Below, in pieces: positions 45,101-52,515 of a DNA stretch of 58,502 nt. Each line of letters opens with the position of its first letter. The stretch's first letter is position 1. The notes under the pieces were generated by a model. The model was given only the letters and a program-made list of their open reading frames with translations, was not told where the DNA came from and did no database searches. Origin of the DNA: Novosphingobium naphthalenivorans NBRC 102051 (GTDB lineage Bacteria > Pseudomonadota > Alphaproteobacteria > Sphingomonadales > Sphingomonadaceae); the NCBI RefSeq assembly GCF_001590985.1, contig NZ_BCTX01000030.1, positions 1 to 58,502 of the forward strand. Reading direction: 5' to 3'. The translations under genes were made by a program, and so were the position numbers.

Positions 45101-45153
45101 TAGTAGCGGGCGATATTGCCGGACGTACCCTTGAGGCGGCGCGGATGGATCAT
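42142..45153 (-). CDS. traA: MobF-family conjugative relaxase-helicase
   Basis: A 1003-residue TrwC/TraI-type relaxase that nicks oriT and unwinds the transferred strand. Catalytic tyrosines are Tyr17/Tyr18 with Tyr23/Tyr24 (RYYTVGDYYTKGG). The metal-binding three-His motif is His156, His158 and His160 (LDPHLHTH), and NAPKSVS is the usual family block. The C-terminal half is a RecD-like helicase with Walker A GVAGAGKS (about residue 446) and Walker B VLVLDEAG. The extreme C-terminus is Gln/His/Pro-rich (QPDHQPQPEFQPQPQSQPDH) and probably disordered. The start overlaps the coupling-protein stop in ATGA. A 699-codon antisense frame is a shadow. Confidence 0.95.
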   Translation of the reverse strand: MIHPRRLKGTSGNIARYYTVGDYYTKGGEEPSEWGGRLAPELGLSGKVDPHMFEELLAGRVAGQQLGRHRMGGEIQHHPGWDFAVNAPKSVSIMALVAGDDRIIAAHERAVTTALAYLEEHAALRRREAGEIVHETTGRLLFARFTEHASRELDPHLHTHVVVLNMTNGGEGAPMASLETRAMFAEQMVAGQIYRNELAHTLREQGFGIDFDPRRGLFEITGVPKDFIRETSQRAEQIDAHAKEHGLTGQAARRASFYQTRGAKAKVGLEELRGQWTERARPYAEDLVRVQAKATERSREGTGEQIEPDPFTASRAALFGIRQTETREAVSNLGTLYRHALASHVGEVRFSDIRPLIAGHEERRKLLAARAQTGDQVLARGRTTRRSARLEQSLVRELALALDDARPIASSDRLLGVLERAGLTSAQDRALVTLGLSRDRVTGLHGVAGAGKSMLVQVLKESAEPGTQFVALAPTSSAAANLGKSAGVESRTVASLLASGGHGLTEAHVLVLDEAGQLGNRQARRVLEISRVTGARLILLGDNKQTGAIEQGKPFWLLQRLGLPTAELTESMRQETRAMKAAVTAARSGDYAASLEKLDKVVSGTDAESLARGLVGEWTRLKPETRATTNILVLENATRLIVNTKIRETLKSESAIAAEDTRLAILTPAGLSDQEKHFARFYSGGQVVTFARDLAVAGIARDTEYRVIGIGRDAGGRQVVRLADENGRMVRWDPRLGQARQINVFNREERDLAAGDRIQWRLVNKDLGLKNAERGTVEKLEGTQATIRWDRNDRVQTIDLGEHKTWDHGYAETVYSAQSKTYARVYVLAPVNSSLVNGQNYYTAITRARLGVKLWTEDEKRLVEKLEQRSGEKNSALEGLGRLHKDSMRAYADRHADRLALARDEQLRNRQERRNRALERQLDRNRSPEGLGERIAEGARGIGEILDRVLQSVIDRRTGPDLEDGRTSRVNTRTEPAHGQPDHQPQPEFQPQPQSQPDHGFDR

Positions 45154-47225
45154 GCCGGCTTCGCCTTGCGGGCAGGTCCGTTCTCGCGGTCATAGACGTC
45201 GATCTCGATGCGCTGGTGCCCGCGCCGCGGCGCCAGCGTGAAGTCCTGAACAGGTTTCGGCGGCTCGGTGGGTGTTTTGGGCGGCGTGACCGGCGGGGTT
45301 TCCGGTCCACTGACAGGCTTGTGATCGCCCTCGCTTGCGCCCTCTGGCAGCGGCGTGAACAAGTCCGTTTGGGGCGGGTTCATGGTTGGTTCGCCGGTCG
45401 GTTTCTGCCTCCGTTTGGGCCGCGCGGTTTTGGCTTTCGGAGCCGGCTGCGGCTCCGCCTGGCTATGAATAGCAGCGATGATCGCCTGCCCTTCGCTGTC
45501 ACGCAGCGGCGGCGTATCGCGCTCGATAAACCCTTCCGCCAAGGTCTGCACGGTGTTGAACCGGTCTTCGAACCGGACCACCGGCAGGTTGCGCCCGAAC
45601 CGGAGATAGCCGCAGAGGTTGGGAAGGTTTGTGACCTCGGTGTGCATCACCAGCGGGCGGGTCACCTGCATGCGGCTGAGGTTGACACCGTCGCGCATGT
45701 CGTTGACGCCGTAGGACATGCCCTCATTGGCCTCGACCTGCTCGACCTGCCCCAGATTTTCCGAAACATGTTTGGCGGTTGGGGTGTCGTTCGCCCTCAG
45801 CGCCACCCAGGTCGAGCAGTAGCCGGTGATCGCGGCGGCATCCTGAATCCCGTAGGTCGCTTCCAATTGCGGATAGGACTGGAACCCCAATATGCCGCAG
45901 CCGCCATATTTGCGGGCTCGCGCGAGGAAATCCGAAAGCGAGGGTAGTTTCTGTAAAGAAGGCAGTTCGTCGATGACGCAATAGAGCCGCCGCTTGCGGT
46001 CGGGCGTGAGGCTCATGATCGCCGAGATGGCGATGTCGAGCCAGACCGTAATCAGGGGTCGCAGCGAAGGAAGCTGGTCGGCCTTTACGGTGATGAACAG
46101 CCAGTTGTCGCCCTCCTCATTGGTCACCCAGTCGCGGATCGAGAGGCCCTTCCTTGTGTCGTCGAGGTAGGAGAAGCTGCGCATCACCGAGGCGAGCTCG
46201 GCCTGGATACCGGCCGAGGTCCGCTCCCCCTCGAGGCTGATGAAAGCCGCGGCATCGGTGCCGGCGGCGAAGGCGGCAAGGTCCTTAAGCTTGGATCGCA
46301 GCAGCCGGTCGAGCAGGACCGAGACCAGCATCTCCCCTTCCCGGGCGAGCTTCCTCAGCACTGCCACCAGCGTGCCGCGCGAGGCCTTGGCCCAGAAGGG
46401 ATCGCCGTGCTTTTCGGGGATCGTCGACTCCGCGATCTGGTCGTAATGATAGTCGCGCGGCACATCGCCCCAGGGCGACCATTTGGCGGTGCGCATGTCG
46501 AGCGGATTGAGGATGATGTCCTTGCCCGGCCGGTAGAATTTCTCGACGAAAGTGCCGGCGGTGTCGTATATGATCGCCCGCTTGCCCTTTGCACGGATCC
46601 CTTCGAGCATCTTGACGATGAGGTTGGTCTTGCCAGTGCCGGGTGCTCCGCACAGGAGGATATGCTCGGGCTCGTAGGCGTCAGGGACAGGGACACCGCC
46701 GATCGCGAAGCTCCCCTTCTTCTGCCGCCAGAGCAGCCGCCGCACTTCGCGAACGCTGCCGAAGCGCGCGCCGCGGATATATTCGTTGGAACCGAGGCCC
46801 CGCCCCGTCCGGGTGAACGAGAACCAGGCGATCGCGAGCGCGGCAAGAGCGAACAGGCCGGAGATGATCGCGCCGTGGATCAGGTATAATTCAAAGGCGT
46901 GAAGGGTCTTCTTGGCGAGCCCGGACGCAAGCAGCCAGTCGGCCGAGGTCCAGTATTGCTGCCCCGCCGGGGTCTTGAACAGCACCGGATCGTTGGTGCC
47001 GGGCGCGGCATCGGCCTTGAAGCTCGCCTCGACCAGTTTGGTCACGACATAGCGCTCGTAGGGCGTCGATTTCTCCAGCGCATACCAGACGATCCCCATC
47101 ACCCAGAGCACCAGGCAGGCGGTCATGGTCTGGAAGAAGACCTGGGTAGTCATGCGGACATTGTGGACGATCGACTGACCGCCGCGAGTCCAGCTGCCCA
47201 GCGTGTCGTTGCGGAATATGCTCAT
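45150..47225 (-). CDS. traD: Type IV coupling protein, TraD/TrwB family
   Basis: A 691-residue membrane ATPase that brings the relaxase-DNA complex to the secretion channel. Two N-terminal membrane helices (about residues 28-48 and 115-135) precede the motor domain with Walker A GAPGTGKTN (about residue 195), Walker B LYCVIDELPSL, and the conserved GCGILGFQSYPQLEATYG. The C-terminal 100 residues are Pro/Lys-rich (KTARPKRRQKP) and may bind the relaxase. It is coupled to the relaxase gene by ATGA. A VirB4/VirB-type transport apparatus is not in the window. Confidence 0.94.
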   Translation of the reverse strand: MSIFRNDTLGSWTRGGQSIVHNVRMTTQVFFQTMTACLVLWVMGIVWYALEKSTPYERYVVTKLVEASFKADAAPGTNDPVLFKTPAGQQYWTSADWLLASGLAKKTLHAFELYLIHGAIISGLFALAALAIAWFSFTRTGRGLGSNEYIRGARFGSVREVRRLLWRQKKGSFAIGGVPVPDAYEPEHILLCGAPGTGKTNLIVKMLEGIRAKGKRAIIYDTAGTFVEKFYRPGKDIILNPLDMRTAKWSPWGDVPRDYHYDQIAESTIPEKHGDPFWAKASRGTLVAVLRKLAREGEMLVSVLLDRLLRSKLKDLAAFAAGTDAAAFISLEGERTSAGIQAELASVMRSFSYLDDTRKGLSIRDWVTNEEGDNWLFITVKADQLPSLRPLITVWLDIAISAIMSLTPDRKRRLYCVIDELPSLQKLPSLSDFLARARKYGGCGILGFQSYPQLEATYGIQDAAAITGYCSTWVALRANDTPTAKHVSENLGQVEQVEANEGMSYGVNDMRDGVNLSRMQVTRPLVMHTEVTNLPNLCGYLRFGRNLPVVRFEDRFNTVQTLAEGFIERDTPPLRDSEGQAIIAAIHSQAEPQPAPKAKTARPKRRQKPTGEPTMNPPQTDLFTPLPEGASEGDHKPVSGPETPPVTPPKTPTEPPKPVQDFTLAPRRGHQRIEIDVYDRENGPARKAKPA

Positions 47226-47382
47226 GATCGGGGCTCCTGAGGGTCATGCGGGTGGAGACGATACGTGCGGGCGCCCATGTTGAAGAGCGGCGGGAAGCCG
47301 GCAGCTGACGGCAGAACCGGGGAATGAAACACTTGCCTGTTCGATCTGTACGACAGGCCGAGACGTCGCTTGGCAGGTCCGC

Positions 47383-47682
47383 TCACCGGTCCTGCTCCGG
47401 ATCGAGCAGGCCCCGTTCGCGCAGGACCGCCTTGGCATCCTGCATTCCCCGCTCGAGCAGCTGCGGAGAGCGCTCGCCGATCGAGGTCGCGACCAGGGTC
47501 AGGATCTGGATGACGATCCCGAGCAGTTCGTCCTGCGAGGAATAGATGTAGCGCCCGCGCGGGTCGGCGGCCTGCGCCAGGACCGAACGAACGAAATCGG
47601 AAAGGGACAGATTGGCGCCCTGCGCGCGGCGCTGGAGACTGAGATAAAGGGTGTCGTCCACCCGAACACTTATTCTGTGCAT
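47383..47682 (-). CDS. Ribbon-helix-helix mobilization accessory protein
   Basis: A 99-residue protein. The N-terminus (HRISVRVDDTLYLSLQRRA, then LSLSDFVRSVLA) is a ribbon-helix-helix DNA-binding fold. A helical C-terminal half (ELLGIVIQILTLVATSIGE) could mediate oligomers. Small RHH proteins upstream of a coupling protein and relaxase usually bind oriT and help the relaxase nick (TraY/MbeC/MobC role). ATG 47682 is used; an upstream start adds a Cys/Arg-rich leader with no support. It faces the palindrome-rich region 47683-48100, its likely binding site, and lies 157 bp upstream of the coupling-protein gene. Confidence 0.8.
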   Translation of the reverse strand: MHRISVRVDDTLYLSLQRRAQGANLSLSDFVRSVLAQAADPRGRYIYSSQDELLGIVIQILTLVATSIGERSPQLLERGMQDAKAVLRERGLLDPEQDR

Positions 47683-48100
47683 GCCGTTGCTCCGAAGTGG
47701 AGCCCGGCGACAGAATGTCATGAAGCGAGCGCATCAATAGCGTAAGCCTCGAGAAAACTCAAGAAAATCAGATGTCAGCCATGGCACCCGGCGCAAAGGC
47801 GCGGAAAATCGCGATTCTGCGCGAGGCCGGTTTGCTACGGGGTGACATGGATGCCGGAGGGCCGGTCCAGCGGGTGCCATGGCACCCAACACAACTCCTT
47901 GAACAAGCGCGGTAAATCGCCGCAGCACCCGTGCGTACGGTGCATTACAAAACGGCCACGGCCGTGCGTCTTTTCTTGCGCAGCGATTTCTCGCTGCGTC
48001 GCCTCGTCCCGGAAGGGGCGCGGCTCCCCCGAAGGGGTTTTGTCCTCCCGCCGGCGGCACGCCGGCAGGCTGATCCATGTGGGCAAAAGGGGGAAACGAT
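47683..48100. other. Candidate origin of transfer (oriT)
   Basis: A 420-bp non-coding stretch between divergent mobilization genes. It contains a perfect 16-bp palindrome GGGTGCCATGGCACCC (47872-47887), a 12-bp direct copy of its second part, GCCATGGCACCC (47778-47789), a hairpin ACGGCC/GGCCGT (47952-47965) and a hairpin CGCAGCGA/TCGCTGCG (47979-47998). Clustered direct and inverted repeats beside relaxase and RHH genes are typical of MobF oriT regions. The nic site itself was not identified. Confidence 0.55.
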
Positions 48101-48196
48101 GACGTCATGACACAACGTCGATCCGGGGGATTGCATGAGCAATTCCATGCTCCGATATTGGGGGCGGCGGGCAGACCATCCCCAAGGATGATCGAC

Positions 48197-48505
48197 ATGC
48201 CCAAGATGACCGACAGAGAACGCCTTGCCGACCTCGAAGCGCGCCAGCGCAAGATGGGCGAAGAGGTGGAAAAGACCCGCCGGAACTTACGCGGAAAATA
48301 TGCCCAACTGGTTCCCGAGCTTGCGGTTGAACAGCTTACTGAACGCGAGTTCCGCGATGTGATCACCGCCGCCATTCGGGTGGGCGGCGCAGCCGCAATC
48401 GCTGCGCTCAAGCCCCTGCCCGATGCGAGCGCCACTCCTCAATCTACCCCCGCGAACAATCAAAAATCATCCCGCAGGGATGGCCCAGCGACGAGCATGG
48501 CGTAG
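48197..48505 (+). CDS. Small TraD-like/mobilization accessory protein
   Basis: A 102-residue protein with a charged helical N-terminal half (DRERLADLEARQRKMGEEVEKTRR, interrupted here only for length; likely coiled coil). A second helical block (YAQLVPELAVEQLTEREFRDVI) and a Gly/Ala stretch (RVGGAAAIAALK) follow. It resembles the small TraC/TraD proteins of rhizobial and sphingomonad transfer regions by size, composition and position. ATG 48197 was chosen because AAGG sits 9 nt upstream; ATG 48188 overlaps that site. It is divergent from the RHH gene across the candidate oriT, so it is probably autoregulated there. Assignment is by analogy. Confidence 0.6.
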   Translation: MPKMTDRERLADLEARQRKMGEEVEKTRRNLRGKYAQLVPELAVEQLTEREFRDVITAAIRVGGAAAIAALKPLPDASATPQSTPANNQKSSRRDGPATSMA

Positions 48506-48610
48506 CCACGCGCAGGAGGCCGGAGCCGCTCTTCGCGGCTTCGCATCGCCGCCGCGACGGACCCGGGCCGCAGGTCCGGGCTCCCGAGCGGGGGCGACCT
48601 CCATGCAGGC

Positions 48611-48649
48611 AAAAAAAGGGACCGGCCGGACGAATGCCCGACCGGTCCC
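48611..48649 (-). terminator. Intrinsic terminator of the first DUF2493 gene
   Basis: The minus-strand hairpin GGGACCGG...CCGGTCCC (48649-48618, with one internal mismatch and a further CCG/CGG pair) is followed by seven T (48617-48611). It lies 12 bp beyond the stop of the gene at 48661. Confidence 0.85.
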
Positions 48650-48660
48650 ACACCCTTATC

Positions 48661-49644
48661 TCACGCCGCGGCCTGCGCTGTCCGCTGGTCCTTGAGGGCG
48701 AAGAAGCGCGCGGGGATGCGCTTCGCCCTCACCTCCCGAGCCAGATGCGACTGCAGCCCGGACCCTTCGCAGACGATCGCTTCGACCGGACGCAGGTTCA
48801 GGAGCTGTTCGTTCCGGGCGAACCCTGCGCGCTTCCCCAGACGCCGGTCGAGCGTGAAGGCTATGAGCATGGTCCCGCTCTTTGCCGCCCAGGCAGCGGC
48901 AATGGCGTCGCACCCCTTGTCCTGCGCGGTCGTCGCCAGCACCATCCCCGGAATGCGCGCCTTCACACCGTCGAGCGTTTCGGTCAGCAGCGCGTGATCC
49001 TCCCAGACCTGCCCCCCTGAGAAGACCACCACCGGGCCCTGCGGGGCATGCGCCTCCGCCTTCCTCATCCGGCGCGCGGCGAGGAAGTCCTGCGCCGCGA
49101 TGACCGAGGCGGTGCGCTTCGAGGAAACCAGCGATCCCTTCGGGCTGGACCAGGGCCGCCCGGTCTCGGCGAGATAGGTGGCTGCGGCATAATCGCGCAT
49201 GCAGGCGACCGCTTCGCGCGCCTCGTCGAGGGACTGGCAGAGGAGCTGGGCTTCCTCGAGTTCCCCCATCATCACCTCGCTGCCGTCGGCGCTGTGCACC
49301 AGATCCTTGATCTTGACTGCGGCCCGGTCGGCCTCGCCATCGAGCTGGTCGGCGACCTTGTGGAAGCTGTGAACGATCCCCCAGGCAAGCCGCGCCGCCA
49401 CACTTTCCAGCCTGGTATCGCGCAGCACGTCGAACATCGTGCGCACCAGCATTTCGGTAGCGAGCTGGGCTTCGGTTGCGTCCGGCATGTCGGCGGTCAG
49501 TTCTTCCTCACCGAACCCCATGCGGCTCGTCTCCTGCGCGCCTTCGAATGCTGCGCTGAAGCTGTCGGTCGTCACCATGGTTTCGGCGGCGATGAGGTCG
49601 GCGATTTCTGCGAAGTCACGGATCGTGCGGGTCGTCGTGGTCAT
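48661..49644 (-). CDS. DUF2493 (SLOG-fold) domain protein, copy 1
   Basis: A 327-residue protein. The N-terminal 170 residues are helical and acidic with no named domain. The C-terminal 125 residues are DUF2493, a Rossmann-like SLOG/YspA domain: GPVVVFSGGQVWEDH, a central QDKGCDAIAAAWAAK and a closing VEAIVCEGSGLQSHLAREVR. SLOG folds bind nucleotides or nucleotide-derived signals; the function here is unknown. ATG 49644 has a strong CAAGGAGG site; longer upstream frames are Arg-rich. A paralogue with the same two-part plan lies at 50149-51147. The copy has its own TATAAT promoter, a leader with a long inverted repeat, and a terminator. Confidence 0.85.
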   Translation of the reverse strand: MTTTTRTIRDFAEIADLIAAETMVTTDSFSAAFEGAQETSRMGFGEEELTADMPDATEAQLATEMLVRTMFDVLRDTRLESVAARLAWGIVHSFHKVADQLDGEADRAAVKIKDLVHSADGSEVMMGELEEAQLLCQSLDEAREAVACMRDYAAATYLAETGRPWSSPKGSLVSSKRTASVIAAQDFLAARRMRKAEAHAPQGPVVVFSGGQVWEDHALLTETLDGVKARIPGMVLATTAQDKGCDAIAAAWAAKSGTMLIAFTLDRRLGKRAGFARNEQLLNLRPVEAIVCEGSGLQSHLAREVRAKRIPARFFALKDQRTAQAAA

Positions 49645-49749
49645 GTCTGCCTCCTTGAATTGATTGAAAGAGGCATTTTCAAAGGCACGGGCTGTGAGCG
49701 CCGGGGTCAAGGATCGCGAAGCGACCGCGCAGCGGCGATGGGGGTCACG

Positions 49750-49812
49750 ATTTTCTTTGGCGCTGCGCAAACGTCCGAAACAGAGCACTGCCGCCCGCCC
49801 GCCAAAGAAAAT
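49750..49812. repeat. 13-bp perfect inverted repeat in DUF2493 leader
   Basis: ATTTTCTTTGGCG (49750-49762) and CGCCAAAGAAAAT (49800-49812) are exact reverse complements separated by 37 bp. In a minus-strand transcript they would form a long hairpin about 105 nt ahead of the DUF2493 copy 1 start. No terminator T-run is present. It may be a leader regulatory structure or a tiny mobile-element relic. Confidence 0.7.
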
Positions 49813-49880
49813 GGTGGGGCCCCGTCGTCCTTGAGGCCGGTGCTGTCCCCGTGCCAAACTTGGACTTGTTGGTAGAGAGA

Positions 49881-49909
49881 ATTATACACCCACCTCGCCC
49901 CACGCACCC
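49881..49909 (-). promoter_or_regulatory. Putative promoter of DUF2493 copy 1
   Basis: A perfect TATAAT -10 (49886-49881, minus strand) sits in an AT-rich patch of an otherwise GC-rich gap. The base run at 17-bp spacing (GGGTGC) is a poor -35, so the promoter may rely on an activator or an alternative sigma factor. Transcription from here would give a leader of about 230 nt containing the inverted repeat. The rest of 49645-50148 holds no gene I can support. Confidence 0.5.
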
Positions 49910-50046
49910 GAGGACCAGCACGGGCTCGATGCCCGTGTTGGCCCTGTTTGCGCCGACGCTGCGACCCCGAATCCCACCGTAAATTGGCGACGATCCAGCC
50001 ATCGCAATGAGCGTGACAAGGCGGTGGAGTGGCTCCCCCATAGCAT

Positions 50047-50083
50047 AAAAATGGGCCGGCACGCGGCAACCGCGTCCGGCCCA
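50047..50083 (-). terminator. Intrinsic terminator after DUF2493 copy 2
   Basis: The minus-strand stem TGGGCCGG...CCGGCCCA, extended by an internal CGCGG/CCGCG pair (50083-50052), is followed by five T. It lies about 65 bp past the stop at 50149 and separates the two DUF2493 transcription units. Confidence 0.8.
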
Positions 50084-50148
50084 GCATCGTTGCCATCGGG
50101 AGCAAATGCGGAGGCGGAGAAACTTCGTCCCGCACCGGCGTCGAGCGA

Positions 50149-51147
50149 TTAGGCCCGCATCCTCCGCACCGCGCTGTCGGCGACCTGATCAACCTTGCGG
50201 AAGGCATGGATCGGAACATTGGCCTGCCGCAGCGTCTGGTAGAGATTGGCTTGCAACCCCGAGCCTTCGCACAGCAAAGCCTCGACCGGCTTAAGCTCGG
50301 CGAGCTTGCGGTTGCGCGTAAAGGCGGTCTTGCGCCCATTGCCATAGAGGCCATAGGCGACGAGCGGCACGCCGTTTTCGCTCCGCGCCGCCCAGGCGGC
50401 GGCAATGGCATCCGCTCCCTTGCGCTGCCCAGTCGTCACCAGCGTCATATGGGGAATGCGCTGCTTGATCTCATCGAGCTTGGCCCAGAGTGTCTCCCAG
50501 TCGTGCCATTGGGCAGGCCCGGAAAACACCACGATGGGTCCCCTCGGCATGTGCTTCTCGCGGGTCGCGAGTTCACGGGCGCGCAGGAAATCGAGCGCGG
50601 CGATCTGGCTCGCGGTCGAGGCCGAGGATGCCTTGCTGCCGCGCGCCGCCGACCAGGGCCAACCCGACAGAACGCGGTACATTTCGGCGGCATAGTCGCG
50701 CATGCATTCGATCGCCTCGCGCTGTTCTGCGACCGACTGACAGAGGATCTGCTTCTCCTCCATCTCGCTGTTGTAGACCTCGCTCATGTCGGGATGACGG
50801 GCCATGTCCCCGACTTCCTGTGCCAAGGCATCCTCGCGCCGTTCGAGCTTGCCGGCGACGAAGTGGAAGCTGTTGACGAAGCCCCAGGCGATTTCCGCTG
50901 CGAGCGGCTCAAGCCGGGTTCCGGCGAACAGGTCGAAGATGGTGGCGACGATGCCGCCACATTCGGCCTGCGCGGCGAAGGGGTCGGGCATCTCATGCTC
51001 GCCGGGCTGCTCGCCCGGTTCGATGATCGACATGGCAAGCGGATCGCCGAACGCCGCCTGGAATTCGGGGGTGGCGGTCATCTCGGCGTAAAGTTCCTTG
51101 AGGTCGGGAAAGCTGCTGACGCTGCGCGCTGCGGGTGAACTGGCCAT
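50149..51147 (-). CDS. DUF2493 (SLOG-fold) domain protein, copy 2
   Basis: A 332-residue paralogue of the 48661-49644 protein. An N-terminal helical region (residues 1-180) shares MRDYAAEMYRVLSGWPWS with copy 1 in altered form. The C-terminal DUF2493 domain follows: GPIVVFSGPAQWHDWETLW, GQRKGADAIAAAWAAR, VEALLCEGSGLQANLYQTLR. Identity looks moderate, so the duplication is not recent. ATG 51147 follows CAAGGAG; the upstream extension is Arg-rich. It lies 83 bp downstream of the DUF736 gene, probably as one operon ending at the 50047-50083 terminator. Confidence 0.85.
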   Translation of the reverse strand: MASSPAARSVSSFPDLKELYAEMTATPEFQAAFGDPLAMSIIEPGEQPGEHEMPDPFAAQAECGGIVATIFDLFAGTRLEPLAAEIAWGFVNSFHFVAGKLERREDALAQEVGDMARHPDMSEVYNSEMEEKQILCQSVAEQREAIECMRDYAAEMYRVLSGWPWSAARGSKASSASTASQIAALDFLRARELATREKHMPRGPIVVFSGPAQWHDWETLWAKLDEIKQRIPHMTLVTTGQRKGADAIAAAWAARSENGVPLVAYGLYGNGRKTAFTRNRKLAELKPVEALLCEGSGLQANLYQTLRQANVPIHAFRKVDQVADSAVRRMRA

Positions 51148-51230
51148 GGGTCTGGCTCCTTGACGGGAAAGGGAAATGAAAAAGGGCCAGAGGCGACTGG
51201 CGCCCCCGGCCCTTCGGCTGGCCGCCCAGG

Positions 51231-51698
51231 TCAGAACGGCAGGTCTTCGCCATCCTCGGCGCCAGCGCCCGCCCCCATCAGCGCGCCATCGTTGCCCGCC
51301 GTGCTGTCGCCGAAGCCGCCCTCGGACCGCTGGTCGTAAGAGCGCTGCGACGTGCCGAAGCCACCGCCGAACTCGGCGCGCACGGTCTCGCGACGCCAGG
51401 CGATGGTGAAGCCGCCATCCTCGGTCGGGAACAACGCGACGGGCAGCGGCTCGGGCAGGCCCGGGTCGTCGACCGTGCCAGCGAGGAAGGCTTCGCCGGT
51501 CTTCTTCGAGAAGGCTTCCCACAGCGCCCCGATCTGCACCCAGCGCCGAGCGACGTTGAGCGCGAGGATCTCGTAGACCGGCGCGCGGTCACTCATGCTT
51601 TCGACCTTGCGCAGGCCGATGCGGGGCAGGTCGATGGTACGCGTGGCGATGGAACCGGTCAGACGGCCGTTCACATTCCGGATTTCACCAATGTTCAT
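51231..51698 (-). CDS. DUF736 protein with SSB-like acidic tip
   Basis: A 155-residue DUF736 protein. The conserved beta-rich region is at residues 1-105 (MNIGEIRNVNGRLTGSIATR; APVYEILALNVARRWVQIGA; AWRRETVRAEF). A Gly-rich linker then ends in the acidic tip AEDGEDLPF. This tail layout resembles single-stranded DNA-binding protein (SSB), whose DDDIPF tip recruits repair enzymes, but the family itself has no proven function. DUF736 genes are common on alphaproteobacterial plasmids near transfer origins. The start is ATG 51698 with GAAGGAG upstream. It is first in the unit with DUF2493 copy 2. Confidence 0.85.
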   Translation of the reverse strand: MNIGEIRNVNGRLTGSIATRTIDLPRIGLRKVESMSDRAPVYEILALNVARRWVQIGALWEAFSKKTGEAFLAGTVDDPGLPEPLPVALFPTEDGGFTIAWRRETVRAEFGGGFGTSQRSYDQRSEGGFGDSTAGNDGALMGAGAGAEDGEDLPF

Positions 51699-51908
51699 GA
51701 TCTCAACTCCTTCGATAATGTCGCTCTCGAACTATTTCTTCGCGACACCCTCTTCAAACCGCCTCTTCTCTAGGGACCCGGCCTTGCCGCCCGCACGGAG
51801 CGGGAGTTGTCGCACTTCCCTTCCCGCATGCCCCGGCCTCACCCATCGAACCGCCCGCGCCACCTCGACGGGCTGGCGCCCGAACCCCGTCATGGCTATT
51901 ATGCGGGC

Positions 51909-52100
51909 ATGGACTCGACGACGCTCCGCACCGTGGCCGACCTCGCCCGCAAGCGTGCCGCACGCGGTTGCTCGGGAGCGCAGGGCGATGGTCTGATGCG
52001 GCTTGGCGCTGCGCGCGCCCTCAACCAGCTCGCCGCCGATCTCGAAGCCAGCGCCACCGAATTCGAGCGGCGTCCCGCTTCGCGCCGCTCCCGCGCCTGA
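51909..52100 (+). CDS. Small hypothetical protein
   Basis: A 63-residue frame (MDSTTLRTVADLARKRAARG, then GLMRLGAARALNQLAADLEA) that would form two or three helices. High third-position GC and regular helical periodicity suggest real coding, but the ribosome site is weak and an in-frame start further up (51828) cannot be excluded. No family was recognised. It diverges from the DUF736 gene. Confidence 0.4.
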   Translation: MDSTTLRTVADLARKRAARGCSGAQGDGLMRLGAARALNQLAADLEASATEFERRPASRRSRA

Positions 52101-52515
52101 CTCCATTCGTCTTCAGCACGGTGCATGGAATCTCATGCACATTCGCGCGGCAACACACCGCACCATCCCCCCTCGCCCCGCGGCAGGGATATAAGTCCGT
52201 CAGGAGCGAGACCCGCGAGAGCGGGGCTCGAGGCGCAGCCCGTTAGCCCGGTGCCCGCGCAGCGGGCAGCAGCCCTTCCCCTCAATCCGCTTCACAAACC
52301 GCCCAACGACCACAACCATGCGAACGGCAATCTGTGCCCCGCACATACGGAAGCAGGCGGAACACCAATCGAATGATGCCGAGGTGGGTCCGCAGAGCAG
52401 GAGGGGATGGAGTTCTCAGCGCAGCGGCATGGTCGGCGGACAGCATGACGGGCCTGCCGCGCAGTGAACCGTGCCCAATATGACTTGTCCAGTCGCAGGC
52501 CGATGAAGGCCAATC
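52101..52515. other. Intergenic region with GC-rich hairpins
   Basis: About 415 bp without a supported gene. Around 52200-52275 lie closely spaced short hairpins (CCCGCgagaGCGGG and GCCCGCgcaGCGGGC) in a block rich in AGCCCGTTAGCCCGGTG, which looks like a repeated, structured plasmid element. No T-run follows. The rest appears non-coding. Confidence 0.4.

Noticed and set aside
43096..45195. 699-codon plus-strand open frame
   Set aside because: It is exactly antisense to the relaxase gene, Arg/Gly/Pro-rich, without domain or ribosome site. High GC suppresses stops on the opposite strand.
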